DNA of 64,000 bases from Planctomycetota bacterium. Lineage in GTDB: Bacteria; Planctomycetota; UBA8108; UBA1146. Below are positions 60,735 to 64,000 of this stretch, piece after piece. Under the pieces are notes generated by a model. The model was not told the origin of the DNA and made no database searches. It saw nothing but the letters and a program-made list of their open reading frames with translations. Position numbers and translations under genes: made by a program. The stretch is from the NCBI GenBank assembly GCA_014240375.1, contig JAAZXB010000002.1, positions 1-64,000 on the forward strand, in the 5' to 3' direction. The stretch's first letter is position 1. The number at the start of each line of letters is the position of its first letter.

Positions 60735-61526
60735 CTAGCAGCCGGATCCTTCACAATCTTCAGGAGTCTGGCCAGAGACTTGCCCGCAACCGGGGAAAGG
60801 AGCCGAAGGCATCGGTCCGTTGAGGAAGCGGTAACTGAAGATGTGCACTGCATCCGCAGCATCCACATTCCCGTCACCATTGGAATCCCGAGAGACGGCA
60901 CACGAGCTCGCAGCCCCGCCCAGGAACAACTCACCGATGATCCAGATTCCGTCGCCAATGTTGACCGTGGAATCACCGTTGGCATCTCCTCGGATCCAAT
61001 CATGTAGAACCACGACAGAGCAGTCGACCGTCCCGGAGTTCTGAATCGGCGCCACCGACGCTCCGCCAACCACCACCACTGTAGCCACAGCGGGTGATCC
61101 AAGAGAGTCGCAGAACGACACGCTAGTGGACCCTTCAGCAGTGCAGGAATAACTGGCCACATTCAGTTCGTAGCCAGTTCCAGGAGCCAAGGTGGCACAC
61201 CCGGTGAAACAGATCACCACTCCACAGGTAAATCCCTCGTCAAAAACGGAGATCTGATTGAAGTCAGGCGGGGAGCCATTCTTCACGGTGGCAGTGGTGG
61301 ACCCATCCGCCGCACCTGTGCAGGTGAGCATGGCAGTGTCGTTGCAGGCTCCATAGGACCAGCCTTGCACGTCTCCGCCATTATTGTCGAAAGTGATGGA
61401 TAAGTCACCACCCCCACCAACATTCATGGTTCCACTCGAAACGCTCATAACATAATCTTGTGCGACTGCAAAGTTTGCGGTGAAGACCACAAGGAGCAGT
61501 GCCATCGTTTGAAATAATTTTCTCAT
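60735..61526 (-). CDS. Type A cohesin-like/dockerin secreted protein 6 (single module)
   Basis: 263 residues with signal peptide (LFQTMALLLVVFTANFAVAQ). Only module 1 of type A is present: DYVMSVSSGTMN, GWSYGACNDTAMLTCTGAAD, VVICFTGCATLAPGTGYELN, FCDSLGSPAVATVVVVGG. The linker VDCSVVVLHDWIRG then leads straight into the dockerin-like end (DANGDSTVNIGD, DSNGDGNVDAAD, then CGQVSGQTPEDCEGSGC). The second module found in all other type A members is missing cleanly, without frameshift. GGAGGG precedes the ATG at 61526; the frame to 61580 is not needed. It is 47 bases downstream of the type B gene at 61574 and followed by a terminator. Confidence 0.82.
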   Translation of the reverse strand: MRKLFQTMALLLVVFTANFAVAQDYVMSVSSGTMNVGGGGDLSITFDNNGGDVQGWSYGACNDTAMLTCTGAADGSTTATVKNGSPPDFNQISVFDEGFTCGVVICFTGCATLAPGTGYELNVASYSCTAEGSTSVSFCDSLGSPAVATVVVVGGASVAPIQNSGTVDCSVVVLHDWIRGDANGDSTVNIGDGIWIIGELFLGGAASSCAVSRDSNGDGNVDAADAVHIFSYRFLNGPMPSAPFPGCGQVSGQTPEDCEGSGC

Positions 61527-61573
61527 GTCGAATCCCTCCAGGTATTCCAACATCCATCTACTAATAATATGGT

Positions 61574-63469
61574 TTAGCAATTTGTATCGTCACTATCACA
61601 AACAGGCAACGTGTCGTCGGTGGTCGCATCTGGACCATCGTTGAACGGGCCTGGTGCCGGGGGAACGTCCCCGAACTTGAACAACCAGTTGAGCAGGTGG
61701 ACAGAGTCCGCCATGTTCAGGTGGCCGTCGTCGTTGGAGTCGCAAGCGTCAGGACACAGGATCGGAAGACCGTTGAACTGGTTGGCAAGCATCGTTGCTG
61801 AGTCCGCCAGGTCGACCTTGTCGTCGCTGTTGCAATCACCACGCTGGAAGATCTCTTCGGGAACAACATGCACCAGGGTGTCGTTGCGCTCGTACAGTCG
61901 GAGCGACTCGAAGTCGATGACCACGTTGTTGTAGAGAGTCACGTCGCCATTACCGTTGATGTCGTTGCACCATTCGATCAGTTGATCTTCATTGCACTCG
62001 GCATCCATGTCGACGGTGACGCGCATCTTGCCGATCAGCAGGCGCCCATCCGCTCCGTCTCCGGAGGTGGCTACCGTCTGTGGCAAGGTCTGTCCCTCGA
62101 AGGGCGGCAGAGCGTCGAGCAGGAGCGCCACGATCAGCTCGCAGCCGTCTCCGTCGTCGGGATCGTCATCGACCTGAACGGCGGTGTACTCGACACCGAC
62201 CTGATCGAGGATCGAGCCGTTGAACTCCCAGGAGTCCTCGTGAATCGTCAAGTTACAGTCGTAACAGACGGTAAAGGTGAAACCCTGGATGTAATCGTCT
62301 TCGTCAGAGTAGTAGAAGCACAGGTCACCGGTCTGGCCGTGGTAGGCGTAGTTCCCGGCGCCCTCGTCGAAGGCAGTTTCCATCCAGAGGGTGGTGTCTT
62401 CGGCGGGATAGGCGATCGGATCGCAGGTAAATGTGCCATTTTCGTGTAACGGTGCCACGGAAAGTCCGCTAACCACGATCACATTATCGAGGGTCGGAGA
62501 TCCAAGCGTTCCGTCACTGAGTGTCAATGCACTGGAATCACTGGCAGGAGTCGGCTCACCTTCGACGTATATATTCGCATTGTTGCAAGAGTACGTGTAG
62601 GTGGCGATGTGAGTGTCATTTCCCTCGGGAATCGTCTGCCCTTCGAAGGGCGACTGAAAATCGAGGACTACTCCGTAAGTTCCGCCGTTGGGATATGTAT
62701 TCGAGATCTCGAACTCAGCACCGGCAGCACTCGCGTCTGCACCAGTGGAAATCCCCTCGAGTGTGATCATTGTTGGATCGTGAGTGATCGCAGTCACGAA
62801 CCCCTGAACACCGCCCAGGCTGTTATCGAGCAAGATTCGGGCATCACCAGTGGAACCGGTACCATCCGCGATCGCTGAACCATCCTCGATTCTCATCGTG
62901 GCTGGAGGAGGAACCAGAAGGGTCAATGTTCCGCCGTTGAGTCCCAGTCCAGCGCCGGCTCCCACAGACAATCCACCCTGAACGAGAATGTTCGACAGCG
63001 GTGGGTTGTTAAGGGTGTTGTCAGAAAATGAAAAATCAACGTCGGTCTCTACCGAGACGACCGCCATCGGGGTGACGGTCACCATGGCGAGAGCTTGGCC
63101 AGTCCCCGCAGGGATTGAATGGCCGTCAAATGGGTGGTCTGCGTCCACGACGACCCCCAACGTAAATCCACCGGAAAGGATTTCCGGAACGATCAGCTCG
63201 GCATTTGAACTCTCTGTTGCTGTTCCAGCAGTAGACAGGTCTGAAACTGCTGCCATCGAGTCGTCGTATGCGACCGCGATGACAAAGCCCTCGGTCGGTT
63301 CGGTCGAATCGAGGGATATCGACAGAGTTTCCGGAGCCAGGCCTTGAGTACTGGAACTACTGATGTTGAGCGATTGCCCTCCACCAGCGAACACAGAATT
63401 TGAGAGTACCAGAGCGACAATGATCCACGTCAATGCGCGCACCTTGAAGACTGCTTTCGTGAGATACAT
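61574..63469 (-). CDS. Type B cohesin-like/dockerin secreted protein 4
   Basis: 631 residues with signal peptide (ALTWIIVALVLSNSVFAGG). Three modules: B1 (TEGFVIAVAYDDSMAAVSDL, NPPLSNILVQGGLSVGA), B2 (VQGFVTAITHDPTMITLEGI, TLDNVIVVSGLSV) and B3 (DTTLWMETAFDE, LCFYYSDEDDYIQGFTFTVC, CELIVALLLDALPPFEGQTL, VTLYNNVVIDFESLRLYERN). Dockerin-like end: DCNSDDKVDLAD and DSNDDGHLNMAD, then LPVCDSDDTNC. The ATG at 63469 is preceded by GGGAGGAGATC. It is the outermost gene of the array in this window and heads a B-A unit. The array may continue or end beyond 64000. Confidence 0.82.
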   Translation of the reverse strand: MYLTKAVFKVRALTWIIVALVLSNSVFAGGGQSLNISSSSTQGLAPETLSISLDSTEPTEGFVIAVAYDDSMAAVSDLSTAGTATESSNAELIVPEILSGGFTLGVVVDADHPFDGHSIPAGTGQALAMVTVTPMAVVSVETDVDFSFSDNTLNNPPLSNILVQGGLSVGAGAGLGLNGGTLTLLVPPPATMRIEDGSAIADGTGSTGDARILLDNSLGGVQGFVTAITHDPTMITLEGISTGADASAAGAEFEISNTYPNGGTYGVVLDFQSPFEGQTIPEGNDTHIATYTYSCNNANIYVEGEPTPASDSSALTLSDGTLGSPTLDNVIVVSGLSVAPLHENGTFTCDPIAYPAEDTTLWMETAFDEGAGNYAYHGQTGDLCFYYSDEDDYIQGFTFTVCYDCNLTIHEDSWEFNGSILDQVGVEYTAVQVDDDPDDGDGCELIVALLLDALPPFEGQTLPQTVATSGDGADGRLLIGKMRVTVDMDAECNEDQLIEWCNDINGNGDVTLYNNVVIDFESLRLYERNDTLVHVVPEEIFQRGDCNSDDKVDLADSATMLANQFNGLPILCPDACDSNDDGHLNMADSVHLLNWLFKFGDVPPAPGPFNDGPDATTDDTLPVCDSDDTNC

Positions 63470-64000
63470 GATCTCCTCCCTTGGTCATAATGTAAGAGCC
63501 ACTAAATACAAACACTTTGAATAATCTACTCAGAGTAACAAAGGCGAGCCTTTCATACACTAAACCGCCATCTGTCATTGCCGTTTCCTGAAACACAACC
63601 CCATTCCACAAGGCCAGGATCGAACAGACATACTGCCAAATGACAGCGGTTAGATCTTGGACACACGGCTATCAGACAATACGAAGCACCCCGTGTCAAC
63701 TGTGTAATGTCGTGATTGTCTGCTAGCCGTATCGTCTTTATAGGCATATTAGTTATGCCTGGGCACCTGTACTTGTTAGTCATGAATGGGAGGTCCAGCC
63801 GTGCCTCCAACTCAAACCGTGCCAGGTCGCTCAATTCCCCTACCTTCCGAAGAGGTCCCGACGATGGAGTGAGGTTTTTCAATTTTGAATTACAGGATAG
63901 TTCAGGTTTTTGTCGGGAATAATTTCCGAGAAAAACTCTACTGCTCCATCGAATCCCCCTGGACCATTTCCTTCAATCGAATCAAGAGTGCCCGTAGGGA
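63470..64000. other. Leader region upstream of the array
   Basis: 531 bases without a credible gene. It contains an imperfect inverted repeat (arms 63665-63680 and 63715-63730, 15 of 16 positions matching) and a perfect 7-bp inverted repeat AGGCATA..TATGCCT at 63742-63760. The promoter of the type B gene at 63469 should lie here. Confidence 0.5.

Noticed and set aside
63553-63882. Open frame of 109 codons on the minus strand
   Set aside because: No ribosome-binding site or family features; it covers the inverted repeats in the leader of the type B gene.

Overview
The window looks like chromosomal DNA of a Planctomycetota bacterium, probably an uncultured or marine lineage. The basis is the protein content: a DUF1501 C-terminus, a DUF1080 lipoprotein, a prenyltransferase-repeat protein behind a proline-rich anchor, very large TIG/Gly-rich surface lipoproteins, and many dockerin-terminated secreted proteins. 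GC content is fairly high by eye, Shine-Dalgarno sites are common, and GTG starts are frequent. The phylum call is an inference from families, not from a marker gene.

Layout. 1-5.7 kb (+): the end of a DUF1501 protein, a fatty-acid desaturase, a DUF1080 lipoprotein overlapping an S41-type protease, and a lone NERD-domain SF1 helicase of different base composition. 5.9-13.8 kb: an aromatic-acid block. On the minus strand panD-hcrC-hcrA-hcrB (4-hydroxybenzoyl-CoA reductase, with aspartate decarboxylase as first gene); divergently boxC-boxB, the ring-epoxidation and ring-opening enzymes for benzoyl-CoA. Together they give a route from 4-hydroxybenzoyl-CoA to benzoyl-CoA and on to an opened ring, although boxA and a CoA ligase are not here. 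13.8-19 kb: NagZ-like GH3 hydrolase plus sodium/solute symporter, a HEAT-like protein, and a type II GAPDH-like dehydrogenase. 19-23 kb: a 1352-residue Gly-rich surface lipoprotein. 23.5-26.8 kb (+): a TonB-like-anchored prenyltransferase-repeat protein, NAD(P)HX epimerase, and a GspC/PDZ protein preceded by 11 copies of a 5-bp repeat. 26.9-29.7 kb (-): a three-gene regulatory operon (degenerate AAA protein, HD-GYP response regulator, sigma-54 activator). 29.9-40.6 kb (-): housekeeping genes nrdR-unknown-smc, phosphoesterase-yidC-mnmE, and radC.

40.9-63.5 kb (-) is the unusual part. An outer-membrane-type lipoprotein of 1676 residues with cohesin-like modules and a C-terminal dockerin is followed upstream by ten tandem secreted paralogues. 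Every one carries one to three cohesin-like modules and ends in a two-loop dockerin-like Ca-binding domain. They fall into two types, A (about 430 residues, Cys-containing first module) and B (about 470-630 residues), arranged as B-then-A transcription units with hairpin terminators after most units. Two neighbours are nearly identical in their central part. Cohesin and dockerin in the same polypeptide, repeated ten times beside a lipid-anchored member, suggest a self-assembling surface matrix or fibre; this is inference. Intergenic spaces of the array hold simple tandem repeats (13 bp and 16 bp) and an inverted repeat upstream of the first gene.

All coordinates come from reading the sequence; family assignments are from recognised motifs without database searches.
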